Below are positions 1 to 8,530 of a DNA stretch of 64,000 nucleotides, one piece after another. Source of the stretch: CAYGAW01 sp964347945 (GTDB taxonomy: Bacteria; Chloroflexota; Anaerolineae; UBA7937; B3-Chlor); contig CAYGAW010000109.1 in assembly GCA_964347945.1 (NCBI GenBank), positions 1-64,000 on the forward strand, in the 5' to 3' direction. Under the pieces are notes generated by a model. It searched no databases. It was not told the DNA's origin and was given only the letters and a program-made list of their open reading frames with translations. Each line of letters starts with the position of its first letter. Positions within the stretch are counted from its first letter, which is position 1. The translations under genes were made by a program, and so were the position numbers.

Positions 1-2
1 GT

Positions 3-848
3 TCTCAGCACAGGAGCCCTGTTCCGACCTCTACGGAGATCAGCACGGCCATCTCAGCACGTCCAACGACATCTCAGGAGAGTGAGCCCACCGTTGTGCC
101 CACACCGACCAAGACCACCGTCCCGGCGCGACGTGGTCAGAAGCTGCTTGGAGAATCGTGGGAGGGGAGGCCGATTTCTGGTCACTGGTTTGGGAGCGGT
201 GAGCAGAAGGTGGTTCTAGTGGGCAACATCCATGGCGGCACAGAGGAGAACACCTATTGGCTGGCCTTGGAGTTGATCAGCTACTTCGATGAACACACCG
301 ATGAGGTGCCTTCACACGTCATCCTGTGGATCATACCCACCGCCAATCCCGACGGCTTGGCCTACGATACCAGGCGCAATGCTCGCGGCGTGGATCTCAA
401 TCGGAACGCAGACAACGACCGCGATTCATGCAAGCAAAACGATTGGGTCAGTGATACGTACACCACGGACGGTGTGATCGAGGGTGGAGGCGGTTCATAT
501 CCCTTCTCCGAAGCGGAGACGCGTGTACTTCGTGACTTCCTGGCCGATGCTCCGGTGGCGATATTCTATCACAGTATGGCCGGCATGGTCTTTGCCACTT
601 CCTGTGCCGATCATCCTCCTTCGGCAGAATTAGCTCGTCGCGTGTCAGACGCGACGGGGTATCCTTTCGTGGAGGAGGGGTGGGCTTCCTATCCTGTTAC
701 GGGGGCCATGGTCGACTACCTGGCTTATCAAGGTGTGGCCGCGGTGGAAGTGGAGTTGACGGGGAATTTTGAGCTGGAGCTCGACAGGAACCTGGCGGGA
801 GTGAGGGCGGTCATGGAGTCGGTGGACGAGATAGTCTCCTCTCGGTGA
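3..848 (+). CDS. M14-family zinc carboxypeptidase-like protein, 5' end outside the window
   Basis: Likely a secreted or surface-anchored zinc peptidase that trims peptides. The reading frame is open from the left edge (first full codon at base 3), so the N-terminus is missing. Before the GTG at 96 it encodes a Ser/Thr/Pro-rich stretch typical of a linker behind a lipoprotein or signal peptide. The M14 signatures are in order: HGGTEE (zinc His and Glu, in the HGGxE spacing), NPDGLA and RGVDLNRN (substrate-binding Asn-Arg), YHS (third zinc ligand) and VEVELT (catalytic Glu near the C-terminus). The stop overlaps the earliest possible era start by 4 bases. I am confident of the family; substrate and cell location are inferred. 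Confidence 0.85.
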   Translation, partial: SQHRSPVPTSTEISTAISARPTTSQESEPTVVPTPTKTTVPARRGQKLLGESWEGRPISGHWFGSGEQKVVLVGNIHGGTEENTYWLALELISYFDEHTDEVPSHVILWIIPTANPDGLAYDTRRNARGVDLNRNADNDRDSCKQNDWVSDTYTTDGVIEGGGGSYPFSEAETRVLRDFLADAPVAIFYHSMAGMVFATSCADHPPSAELARRVSDATGYPFVEEGWASYPVTGAMVDYLAYQGVAAVEVELTGNFELELDRNLAGVRAVMESVDEIVSSR

Positions 849-886
849 GGAGAGGGCACGATGTACTCGTTTGCGGAAAGTGTGAC

Positions 887-1819
887 ATGGAGCTAGTACC
901 AGCGGAACAACTTCCTGAGGACTACCGCTCGGGTTTCGTGGCTGTCATGGGCAGGCCCAACGTGGGGAAGTCGACTCTGATCAATGGCTACGTGGGGCAA
1001 AAGGTGGCGATCGTGTCCCCCAAGCCCCAGACTACGCGTCGACGGCTGCGGGGCATACTCACGTTGCCCCAGGCGCAGATTGTGTTCATTGACACGCCAG
1101 GCATCCACGAGCCCCGCCACAAACTGGGAGAATACATGGTCGAGGCGGCTGTGAGAGCCATACCTGACGGCGATGTCGTGTTGTTCGTGGTGGATGTCTC
1201 GGTGCCACCGCGGGCCGAAGACGTACAACTGGCCCGATTAATAAAGGAACGAGCCGCCGGGCCCTGCATCTTGGTGATGAACAAGGTTGACCTCCTATCG
1301 ATGGAGAAAGAAGAGGAGCGTCGACAAGCTCACCTCTCCCTGGCGGACTGCGAAGAGTCGATCATGTTCTCTGCCACCGAGGGACACAATCGCGACGAGC
1401 TACTCAATCTCATCATCCAGCGCTTGCCGTTGGGGCCACAGCTCTATCCCCCGGATCAGATTACGGACCAGCCGTTACGTTTCATGGCTGCGGAACTCAT
1501 TCGTGAACAGGTGTTGCACTCCCTGTATCACGAAGTGCCACACTGGGTGGCTGTGGTGATCGAGGAGTTCGAGGAGCGACGCGAGGATCTGACGTACATC
1601 GAGGCCACAGTGTACGTGGCCAAGGACAGCCAGAAAGGGATTGTCATCGGCGCGGGGGGCAAGATGCTCAAGCGCATCGGACAGGCCGCCCGAAAGGAGA
1701 TGGAGCGCCTCTTGGGCACGAAGGTCTACCTGGAGCTGTGGGTCAAGGTCCGGAAACGATGGCTCTATGACGAGGCCGCATTGCGCCACCTTGGGTTTGT
1801 GCTGCCCAAGAAGGGATGA
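887..1819 (+). CDS. era: GTPase Era, ribosome assembly
   Basis: A 310-residue Era GTPase that binds 16S rRNA during small-subunit maturation. Visible motifs are G1 GRPNVGKST at residues 22-30, the switch I QTTRRR, G3 DTPG, G4 NKVD and a G5 Ser-Ala, followed by a C-terminal KH domain with IVIGAGGK. The ATG at 887 has GGAAAG just upstream and gives the usual short N-terminus. A longer frame from GTG 845 overlaps the carboxypeptidase stop (GTGA) and would add 14 residues containing CGKC, with no clear ribosome binding site. The gene is usually part of a translation cluster; here it stands with unrelated small genes. Confidence 0.95.
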   Translation: MELVPAEQLPEDYRSGFVAVMGRPNVGKSTLINGYVGQKVAIVSPKPQTTRRRLRGILTLPQAQIVFIDTPGIHEPRHKLGEYMVEAAVRAIPDGDVVLFVVDVSVPPRAEDVQLARLIKERAAGPCILVMNKVDLLSMEKEEERRQAHLSLADCEESIMFSATEGHNRDELLNLIIQRLPLGPQLYPPDQITDQPLRFMAAELIREQVLHSLYHEVPHWVAVVIEEFEERREDLTYIEATVYVAKDSQKGIVIGAGGKMLKRIGQAARKEMERLLGTKVYLELWVKVRKRWLYDEAALRHLGFVLPKKG

Positions 1820-1867
1820 CGGCCCGGCGGGCCAAAGATCGCCTCCGCGCTCGCACGAGCCGGGGTC

Positions 1868-1896
1868 TGGCCAGGGGAAAAGCTGAGTGGTATAAT
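1868..1896 (+). promoter_or_regulatory. Probable sigma-70-type promoter upstream of the DUF3795 gene
   Basis: A perfect TATAAT at 1891-1896 preceded by TGG (extended -10). The candidate -35 TGGCCA at 1868-1873 is 17 bases away and matches the consensus at four of six positions. It lies in the 157-base gap after era and would start transcription about 75 bases before the gene at 1977. Confidence 0.5.
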
Positions 1897-1976
1897 CGCT
1901 GCCCAGGGCAACCGTACTACCGGAGGGGGAACGACTCCAATGGGCGTCATGATCGGTCGACAACGGGCGGAATGAC

Positions 1977-2327
1977 ATGGCCCAGAAGATCGCAGCTTGT
2001 GGGTTGGACTGTGTCCAATGTGACATACGGCAGGCCAGAGACGATCCGGCGCTAGCCCAGGAGATCATCGAATGGTTCAAGAGGGAGTTGGACGTAGAGG
2101 TCAAGCGGGAGGATCTTCGCTGCGACTGGTGCAAGGGGGATAGAGCCAACCATTGGTCCCCTGAGTGCTGGATACTGGAGTGCTGCGTGGATGACAAAGG
2201 ACTGGAGTTCTGCTATCAGTGCGGGGATTTCCCGTGCCAGGAACTGAGCGACTGGGCGAAGAAGAGCCAGAAATACCATGACGCGTTCGAGAGGCTTTGG
2301 AAGATGAGCGCAACAGGAGAGGCTTAG
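1977..2327 (+). CDS. DUF3795-type cysteine-rich small protein
   Basis: A 116-residue protein with many paired cysteines: CGLDCVQC near the N-terminus, CDWC in the middle, ECCVDD, and CYQCGDFPC towards the C-terminus. This pattern is that of DUF3795 proteins, which are presumed to bind zinc or another metal; no reaction is known. The start ATG at 1977 has a GGCGGAA sequence upstream. It lies four bases before the HD-domain gene, so the two are probably co-transcribed from the promoter at 1868-1896. Confidence 0.75.
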   Translation: MAQKIAACGLDCVQCDIRQARDDPALAQEIIEWFKRELDVEVKREDLRCDWCKGDRANHWSPECWILECCVDDKGLEFCYQCGDFPCQELSDWAKKSQKYHDAFERLWKMSATGEA

Positions 2328-2331
2328 GGGG

Positions 2332-2910
2332 ATGAGTGTAACGCGAGAGGATGCATGGCAACTGGTGAACGAGTTCACCGAGAATCAGAACCTCGTCCGG
2401 CACATGTTGGCAGTGGAGGCCGCGATGTTGGCCTATGCCCGCAAGTTTGGGGAGGATGAGGAGCTGTGGGGCATAGTGGGATTGATCCACGACTTCGACT
2501 ACGAACAGAATCCCGATCTCACTGTTGAAGGGCATCCCGTCACCGGTGCCAAGATACTACGGGAGAGGGAGTGGCCGGAAGAGATAGTGAGGGCGGTCCT
2601 GTCTCATGCTAGCGAATACACAGGCGTGCCTCGCGAAACACTGATGGAAAAGGCGCTCTACGCGGTCGATGACTTGACGGGCCTCTTGGTGGCGGTGGCT
2701 CTTGTGCGGCCCAGCAAGGACATTCGCGACGTCAAGCTGAAGTCCGTGCGCAAGAAGTGGAAGGACAAGGCCTTTGCGGCAGCAGTCAATCGTGAGGAGA
2801 TTGAGAAAGCCGCCTCCGACCTGGAAGTTGACCTGAGCGAGCACATCCAGACTGTGCTCGACGCCATGAAGGAGATCGCTCCCGAACTAGCTTTGGCCGG
2901 GCAGGCGTAG
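2332..2910 (+). CDS. HD-domain phosphohydrolase-like protein
   Basis: A 192-residue single-domain HD protein. The metal-binding set is visible: an early His (RHMLAVE), LIHDFDYE with the His-Asp pair, HP, and LSHAS with a further His. HD proteins of this size hydrolyse phosphomonoesters of nucleotides or related small molecules, but the substrate cannot be told from sequence. The C-terminal third is charged and helical. The gene ends two bases before the convergent rtcB stop, with no visible terminator between. Confidence 0.8.
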   Translation: MSVTREDAWQLVNEFTENQNLVRHMLAVEAAMLAYARKFGEDEELWGIVGLIHDFDYEQNPDLTVEGHPVTGAKILREREWPEEIVRAVLSHASEYTGVPRETLMEKALYAVDDLTGLLVAVALVRPSKDIRDVKLKSVRKKWKDKAFAAAVNREEIEKAASDLEVDLSEHIQTVLDAMKEIAPELALAGQA

Positions 2911-2912
2911 GC

Positions 2913-4361
2913 TCAACCCTTGATGACGCCGATGGGAATCAGCTTCGCTACCTTGAGGGCCAGCCCTGCTCCGTCGACCACATCGACTACTCGCTCAACA
3001 TCTTTGTAGGCTTGTGGGGCCTCTTCTGCGAAGCCTGCCATGCTGCCAGCCTTGACGGCGATCCCCTGCCGCCGCATTTCTCGCATCAGATCTTCGCCCC
3101 AGATCTTCTTCTTGGCCGCCTTGCGGCTGAGCACCCGACCCGCTCCGTGGGACGTAGAGCCAAAGGTCAAGTCGAGGGCTTTGTCCGTGCCCACAAGGAC
3201 ATACGAAGCGGTCCCCATGCTGCCCGGTACGAGAACCGGCTGCCCGACACCCTGGTAGACCTGGGGTAGCTCATTGGAGCTCGGGCCAAAGGCGCGCGTG
3301 GCTCCCTTACGGTGCACGACCAACTTTGCGCGCTTGCCATCGATTGTATAATGCTCCACTTTGCCGATGTTGTGAGCCACATCATAGACCTGCGTCAATG
3401 CCCACGAAGGGACCTTTCCTGCCAAGACTTCCTCAAACGCACGACGCACCCAGTGGGCAATTACGTGGCGGTTGGTCCAGGCGAAGTTGGCCGATGCCGC
3501 CATGGCACCGAAGTAGTCCTGCCCCTCTGGTGACTCAAAGGGAGCGCAAACCAACTCGCGGTCCGGAAGCTCTATGCCGTACTTCCGGACTGCTTTCTGC
3601 AGCAGCCTGACGTAGTCGCTGCACACCTGATGACCGAGGCCACGGGAGCCACAATGGATCTGCACGGCGATGAAGCCCTGACGCAGCCCGAAGATCTCGG
3701 CAACTTCTTCGTCGTACACCTCCGTGACCTCGTCGATCTCCAGAAAGTGGTTCCCAGATCCGAGGGAGCCCAGTTGCTTCAAGCCTCGGTCCTTGGCCTT
3801 CTGGCTGACCGCAGAGGCATCGGCACCGGGCATGCACCCGCGCTCCTCGGTGCGCTCGAGGTCTTGCTTCGTCCCATAGCCTTTTGCCACCGCCCAGGAG
3901 ACTCCCTGATCCAGGACTCTGTCGAGATCCTTCTTTGAGATCTTGATTCCGCCTTTGCCCAGCCCGGTCGGCACAAGTCGATACATCGCCTGGACTAGGT
4001 CTTCGACATACGGGTTCACGGCTTCTCGTTCGATGTCCGAGACCAGCACCCGTACACCGCAGTTGATATCATAACCTATGCCGCCCGGTGATATGACCCC
4101 GTCGGGCGGCTTGGTCGCTGCCACGCCGCCGATGGGAAAACCGTACCCTTGATGGATGTCCGGCATGGCCAGCGTGTACTTCACGACACCCGGTAGAGTG
4201 GTGGTGTTGACCAGTTGCTCGACGGAGCGATCGGTCAGCGCGGCTTCCAGAAGCTCATTATCGGCGTAGATTCGTGCCGAGACCCGCATGTCATCTCTAT
4301 GGCTGGCCGGTATCTCGTAAAGGTACTTGTCCAGCTTCTTGAAGTCTTTCTTCTGGATCAT
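2913..4361 (-). CDS. rtcB: RNA-splicing/repair ligase RtcB
   Basis: A 482-residue RtcB ligase, which joins 2',3'-cyclic-phosphate or 3'-phosphate RNA ends to 5'-OH ends using GTP and manganese. Motifs in order: DIHQGYGFP, GGIGYDINCG with the metal-binding Cys near residue 101, SLGSGNHFLEI, QIHCGSRGLGHQ, AHNIGK, the guanylylation-site region HRKGATRAFGP, and GSMGTASYVL. The ATG at 4361 has GGAG eight bases upstream; a longer upstream open frame is not protein-like. It follows archease and the GYD gene on the same strand, which fits the known need of RtcB for archease in repeated turnover. It is probably the last gene of the nusA transcription unit. Confidence 0.95.
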   Translation of the reverse strand: MIQKKDFKKLDKYLYEIPASHRDDMRVSARIYADNELLEAALTDRSVEQLVNTTTLPGVVKYTLAMPDIHQGYGFPIGGVAATKPPDGVISPGGIGYDINCGVRVLVSDIEREAVNPYVEDLVQAMYRLVPTGLGKGGIKISKKDLDRVLDQGVSWAVAKGYGTKQDLERTEERGCMPGADASAVSQKAKDRGLKQLGSLGSGNHFLEIDEVTEVYDEEVAEIFGLRQGFIAVQIHCGSRGLGHQVCSDYVRLLQKAVRKYGIELPDRELVCAPFESPEGQDYFGAMAASANFAWTNRHVIAHWVRRAFEEVLAGKVPSWALTQVYDVAHNIGKVEHYTIDGKRAKLVVHRKGATRAFGPSSNELPQVYQGVGQPVLVPGSMGTASYVLVGTDKALDLTFGSTSHGAGRVLSRKAAKKKIWGEDLMREMRRQGIAVKAGSMAGFAEEAPQAYKDVERVVDVVDGAGLALKVAKLIPIGVIKG

Positions 4362-4459
4362 GCTGAAGCTCTCCTTGTCTGGGGGAGTAGCCCGAAGACG
4401 CGCCGTGCGGACTGCGGCAACGTGCTCACTCCGTTCCGTAGGCCACGGCCAGGCCCAAC

Positions 4460-4756
4460 CTACAGTTCTTCCACAATCTCCTGGAATTCGGAGAAGGGGA
4501 TGGCCGTCAAGGTCTGTGTGCTGGCTGCACCAAACGAGCTGGCGAGGAGGGCAACCTTGGCCGCCTCCCGTGCGTCGGCCGCCTCGAAGATGTGCAGGAA
4601 ATCGTAGGCGCCGAGTAACGCGTAGCTCGCGACTCTCTTCACACCGGGACACTGGCGCTCAAGTTCGGCTTCGAATTCCTTGTCCGTCTCCACAAGTGAC
4701 TTGACCTGGGTGGCACCTCCAGAAGAGATCTTGGACAGGAGAATGAATGTCGGCAT
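4460..4756 (-). CDS. GYD-domain small protein
   Basis: A 98-residue protein with the central LGAYDFLHIFEA segment of GYD-domain proteins, an alpha/beta dimeric ferredoxin-like fold of unknown function. It begins ATG ACG-like with MPTFILL, normal for the family. It sits between archease (38-base gap) and rtcB (98-base gap), so a link to RNA repair is possible, but GYD genes occur in many contexts and the placement may be incidental. Confidence 0.75.
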   Translation of the reverse strand: MPTFILLSKISSGGATQVKSLVETDKEFEAELERQCPGVKRVASYALLGAYDFLHIFEAADAREAAKVALLASSFGAASTQTLTAIPFSEFQEIVEEL

Positions 4757-4794
4757 CTCTCAACCTCCCTGCCTTCTCTGACTGCCCGACCGCG

Positions 4795-5214
4795 CTAGGT
4801 GTCAAACACCACGGTGGCTGTGTATCCCTCTGCTGTCTTCTCAATGTTTAGATCGTTGAACGTCACTGCCTTGATCACCGTCTTGGAGGCCCATCGATCT
4901 GTTCCCTGTACGATAGCCTCCAATGTCGTGGGCGATGCCTCAAGCATCTCGATCTTCGTATAGACAACACCATCTATCTCGTGAAGGTATAGAAGTTCGC
5001 TCAGCCAGTCGACCAGCAGGGTCTCATCATCCATAGCACGCAACGATATCTCTCTCCATGGCGATGATGGGCTGTCCTCCGCGTCGGCTATCAGCCAGAA
5101 CATGCCGTGGGCAGCGTTGACCAAGAACTCGCTCCAGTCGACGCCATGGACCCTCAGAGCAGCGTCAGCCACATGTTCCAACTCTTCGAATGGCTTGGGA
5201 GCCGAGTTCTTCAT
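4795..5214 (-). CDS. Archease, activator of RtcB
   Basis: A 139-residue archease. The N-terminal FEELEHVADAALRVHG region carries the family's conserved acidic and His residues. An internal WLSELLYLHE segment and a C-terminal AVTFNDLNI stretch are also typical. Archease promotes guanylylation of RtcB and lets it turn over many times. The start ATG overlaps the ribF stop (ATGA), and rtcB lies one gene downstream. The co-location is strong support for the assignment. Confidence 0.9.
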   Translation of the reverse strand: MKNSAPKPFEELEHVADAALRVHGVDWSEFLVNAAHGMFWLIADAEDSPSSPWREISLRAMDDETLLVDWLSELLYLHEIDGVVYTKIEMLEASPTTLEAIVQGTDRWASKTVIKAVTFNDLNIEKTAEGYTATVVFDT

Positions 5215-6143
5215 GGCTCCAGTTCCCGAAACAGGCGTCGGGTCGCAGCCACGTCTTGCTTCATCTGCGCTGTCAGTGCATCGACGCTCTCGAAGCGACG
5301 CTCAGGCCGCAGTCGCTCAACGAAATGAATCTGCAAGGTTTCGCCGTACAAGTCACCAGCGAAATCGAGAACGTGAGCCTCAACAATGCGCTCCCCACGA
5401 TCGTCAAAGGTGGGGCGCACCCCCACGTTGACCACCCCCTGATGGTTGGCAGTGCCCCAGCGCACGTGGACAGCGTATATGCCATCGGCAGGAATCATCA
5501 TTCTCTGGTCGACTGCGAGATTGGCGGTCGGGAATCCCAGTTGGTGCCCTCTCCGAGCACCGCTCACCACTTTTCCCCTCAGCGATGGATAGCGTCCGAG
5601 AAAGTGGCTCGCTTCACTCACTTTTCCTTCACGCAGCAGGGCGCGGATGGCACTGCTGCTTATCACCTGGCCTTGATGAGTAAGTGGCTCCAGGGCGTGC
5701 ACGCGGAAGCCCAACTCCTGTCCCAGAGCCGTCAAGTAGGCTGCATCTCCTTCTCTCGCCCGGCCCAGGGCGAAGTCGGGTCCCGTCCATAGCTCTTTCA
5801 TGCGCAACTGCTGCAACAGCGAGAGGACGAAATCCCGGGCCGATGTCTCGGACAGTTCCTTTGTGAAAGTGAGAGCCAAAACGAAATCGAGGCCCAACTC
5901 GCTCAGCAGATCCAGTTTCTCTTCAAATGTGGTCAGGTAGCGAATGTCTCTGCCAGGGCTCAGCAGTTCGTCGGGATGACGGTCAAAGGTGAGCACACCT
6001 GCGAGCAAGGCGCTCGCTCTGGCGTTCTCGACCAGCTTGTCTATCAAATGGCGATGGCCCAGATGCACCCCGTCGAAGACACCGATGCACAGCGCAGACG
6101 GTTTCTCGAGAGCCGCCTCTGCCAGTTCACGCATTAGCTTCAT
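5211..6143 (-). CDS. ribF: Bifunctional riboflavin kinase / FAD synthetase
   Basis: A 310-residue RibF that makes FMN from riboflavin and then FAD. The N-terminal nucleotidyltransferase domain shows GVFDGVHLGHRHL near residues 22-34 and GPDFALGRAREGD. The C-terminal riboflavin kinase domain shows GHQLGFPTANL and a Glu-containing LDFAGDLYG segment. The ATG at 6143 lies inside the end of truB (17-base overlap) with AAAGG about 12 bases upstream. An ATG three codons later is an alternative. The truB-ribF pairing is the usual one in bacteria. Confidence 0.93.
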   Translation of the reverse strand: MKLMRELAEAALEKPSALCIGVFDGVHLGHRHLIDKLVENARASALLAGVLTFDRHPDELLSPGRDIRYLTTFEEKLDLLSELGLDFVLALTFTKELSETSARDFVLSLLQQLRMKELWTGPDFALGRAREGDAAYLTALGQELGFRVHALEPLTHQGQVISSSAIRALLREGKVSEASHFLGRYPSLRGKVVSGARRGHQLGFPTANLAVDQRMMIPADGIYAVHVRWGTANHQGVVNVGVRPTFDDRGERIVEAHVLDFAGDLYGETLQIHFVERLRPERRFESVDALTAQMKQDVAATRRLFRELEP

Positions 6144-7125
6144 AGAGGTTGAACACCTTTCTCGGCTGCCAGAGCTTTCGTTCCTCTTCGTATCGGAGCA
6201 AAGCGACGAACCTACCCGAGGACGAATAGGCGCGACAGAAGGGACCGTCCAGCGGGTCCAAACCCGTGACCCCCTGGCCCTGTCTGATCCTCGTCTCCGT
6301 TTCTGGACCGACCACGACCGCTTCGAAATGAAGAAGGGCTTCATCGAGGGGATGCAGGATACGAGGCCAGCGTCCATTGGCGAAGCACTCCTCCGCAGCG
6401 CTCAAGGGTATTGCGTCGTCCAAGGTGAAGGCACCGCTGGCCAGACGGACGAGGCCCTGCAAGTGAGCGCCGGGACCCAGTGTCTCTCCCAGATCCCTGG
6501 CCAAGGCCCGAATATAGGTACCCTTGGAGCATTCTACGCGCAGTCTCAGAGAAGGAGGCGTCCAATCAGTTAGTTCAAGGCCATAGATCTCCACCAGCCT
6601 GGGGCTTCGTTCCACCTCGATACCTCGACGAGCGAGTTCGTAGAGGGCCGTTCCTTTGTGTTTGAGCGCGGAGTGCATGGGCGGTATCTGCTGGATGCGG
6701 CCACGAAATTGAATGAGTGTGTGCTCGATCTGCTCGCGGGAGATGGCTACCTCAGTCGTCTGGCGGATGACCTTGCCTTCGCTATCACCGGTATCGGTGC
6801 TAATGCCCAAGCGAATCCGGGCATCGTATTCCTTCGTGCCTTCCATCAGAAACTCGGTGACTCGCGTGGCCTGGCCCAGGCAAACGAGCAGCACGCCAGA
6901 GGCCGCCGGATCCAGTGTGCCCGCGTGGCCGACACGTCTCGTGCCCGAGGCTCGACGAATCCTATCTACGACGTCGTGGGAGGTGATCCCCAAAGGTTTG
7001 TCGATGTTCAGGATGCCGGCGAAAGCGCTCTTCCTCGGTTTGTCGTCGGTCACAGATGGTGATTCCGGCCCACCTTCGCAGGCGAAACAGAATTCTCTGA
7101 TCGTGCCACCGCGCTGCATCGTCAT
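6127..7125 (-). CDS. truB: tRNA pseudouridine(55) synthase TruB
   Basis: A 332-residue TruB that isomerises U55 in the T-loop of tRNAs. The catalytic Asp lies in GHAGTLDPAASG; DKPLGITSHDVV, KEYDA and CSKGTYIRALARDLG are further family motifs. A C-terminal region of about 70 residues is PUA-like. The chosen start gives roughly 36 residues before the catalytic domain. A GTG at residue 25 would give a more usual N-terminus but has no better ribosome binding site. It lies 26 bases after the DHH-family gene. Confidence 0.93.
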   Translation of the reverse strand: MTMQRGGTIREFCFACEGGPESPSVTDDKPRKSAFAGILNIDKPLGITSHDVVDRIRRASGTRRVGHAGTLDPAASGVLLVCLGQATRVTEFLMEGTKEYDARIRLGISTDTGDSEGKVIRQTTEVAISREQIEHTLIQFRGRIQQIPPMHSALKHKGTALYELARRGIEVERSPRLVEIYGLELTDWTPPSLRLRVECSKGTYIRALARDLGETLGPGAHLQGLVRLASGAFTLDDAIPLSAAEECFANGRWPRILHPLDEALLHFEAVVVGPETETRIRQGQGVTGLDPLDGPFCRAYSSSGRFVALLRYEEERKLWQPRKVFNLYEANA

Positions 7126-7151
7126 CCGCGTCCGGTCCTGGCTTAGCGTAC

Positions 7152-8108
7152 CTAGGCGTTCGAATCCAATACCTCCTTGGCCTTGGAGAGCACGTCGCGT
7201 GCAACCTGGTCAAGATCTCCCTCCACTAAGGCGCCCGCGGCCTGGGGGTGCCCCCCACCTCCGAAGTGAACAGCGATCGGCGAGATGTCCACGCCCGGTC
7301 TGGATCTGATGCTGACGTCTATCTGCCCGTTTTTCATCTCCTTGAAGACTATCGCCGCCTTCGCATCACGGGCTGTGGCCAGCAGGTTCACGATGCCGTC
7401 ACCATCGTCCGAGCTAGCTTCGCACTCGGTCTTCATGTCCAGTGTATTGAAGGACCAAACGAGATGTCCATCCATCTGCATCTCATCGAGCATTCTGCCC
7501 CACAGGCGCAGCGTGGCTAGCCTGCGCTGCCTGAAGTAGTTCTCATTGATCTCTATGAGCGACGCGCCTGCCTTCATCAATTGGGCAGAGATCTCCAAAG
7601 TGCGAGGTGTGGTGCTTGAAGTGCTGAAAGATCGGGTGTCTGTGACGATTCCCGTCAGCAAGTATGTGGCCAAGAGGGCATCCACGCGGATCTCCCAGTC
7701 TAGCAACAAGTCGAAGATGATCTCCGCAGTGGCCGCTGCCTCTGTTCGCACGAGGTTGACAGTCGCAAACATGGGGTTAGTCACATGGTGGTCAATGTTC
7801 ACAGTCGTCGTATCCAGGGACGGCACATGCTGATAGGCATTGCCGAGACGGTCTGGGTCACTGACATCCACGGTAATGATCAGGTCCTCTCCGGTGATCT
7901 GTGGCGTCCCGAACGCCTCTGTTCCAGGCAAGAAAAGGAGTGCCTCCGGCACCAGGTCGTCGCAAGCCACGCTGCACTCTTTGCCCATCTTCCTCAGGAC
8001 GCGAGCCAGTGCCAGCGTAGAGCCGATGGTATCTCCATCGGGATCCACATGGGCGATGAGGAAGATACGTTGGGCACAGTCAATCAACTTCCGTAGTTGC
8101 TCACTCAC
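7152..8108 (-). CDS. DHH-family phosphoesterase (nanoRNase / pAp phosphatase type)
   Basis: A 318-residue DHH/DHHA1 phosphoesterase of the NrnA group, which degrades oligoribonucleotides of a few bases and often also removes phosphate from pAp. Motifs: AHVDPDGDTIGS (residues about 19-30), a VDVSD Asp, the namesake NIDHHVTN, TGIVTDT, and the C-terminal DHHA1 GGGGHPQAAG. The GTG start overlaps the rbfA stop by four bases. This position after rbfA and before truB is common in many phyla. Which substrate dominates in vivo cannot be told. Confidence 0.88.
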   Translation of the reverse strand: MSEQLRKLIDCAQRIFLIAHVDPDGDTIGSTLALARVLRKMGKECSVACDDLVPEALLFLPGTEAFGTPQITGEDLIITVDVSDPDRLGNAYQHVPSLDTTTVNIDHHVTNPMFATVNLVRTEAAATAEIIFDLLLDWEIRVDALLATYLLTGIVTDTRSFSTSSTTPRTLEISAQLMKAGASLIEINENYFRQRRLATLRLWGRMLDEMQMDGHLVWSFNTLDMKTECEASSDDGDGIVNLLATARDAKAAIVFKEMKNGQIDVSIRSRPGVDISPIAVHFGGGGHPQAAGALVEGDLDQVARDVLSKAKEVLDSNA

Positions 8109-8467
8109 TCTTCACCCTGCTCCCCGGAGTTGTCTATGTCCTGCAGTATTCTGTCTATGCGCAGACCGTGCTCTACGGAGCGGTCCAGGCGGAAACTCAG
8201 CTCCGGGACATAACGCAGGTACACCATCTGTCCCAGTTGTCGACGCAGGTATCCGGCGGCCTTCTTCAGAGCGCTCAGCCCCTCTTCTTGCTGTTCGGAA
8301 TCCCCCAGAAAGGTCACGTAGATGTGAGCCTGACGCAGGTCAGAAGAGGTCTCTACATCCGTGATGGTTACGAAGTCGAGTCTCGGGTCCGCGACTTCTT
8401 TTTGCAGTAATTCACCTAGTGCTTCCCTGATCAGTGCACTCACTCTTCTCTGTCTACGAGTAACCAT
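8105..8467 (-). CDS. rbfA: Ribosome-binding factor A
   Basis: A 120-residue RbfA, a KH-type protein that acts in late maturation of 16S rRNA and cold adaptation. Family features are RVSALIREALGELL, VADPRLDFVTITDVETS, a segment AHIYVTFLG, and the C-terminal LRYVPELSFRLD. The ATG at 8467 has GGGAG four to five bases upstream. An in-frame GTG eight codons earlier has no such site. The gene overlaps the next one by GTGA. Confidence 0.93.
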   Translation of the reverse strand: MVTRRQRRVSALIREALGELLQKEVADPRLDFVTITDVETSSDLRQAHIYVTFLGDSEQQEEGLSALKKAAGYLRRQLGQMVYLRYVPELSFRLDRSVEHGLRIDRILQDIDNSGEQGEE

Positions 8468-8530
8468 AGATCTCCCAACCTGCTCCGCCACCCAGAGATG
8501 ATTTGTGGGACTCTGAGCGCTGGAGCGAAC

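Noticed and set aside
845..889. Longer Era start at GTG 845 giving an N-terminal CGKC segment
   Set aside because: No ribosome binding site upstream, and the ATG at 887 fits the usual Era N-terminus; kept only as an alternative.
1475..2197. 240-codon minus-strand frame opposite era and the DUF3795 gene
   Set aside because: It is the antisense shadow of two well-supported genes and has no recognisable motif.
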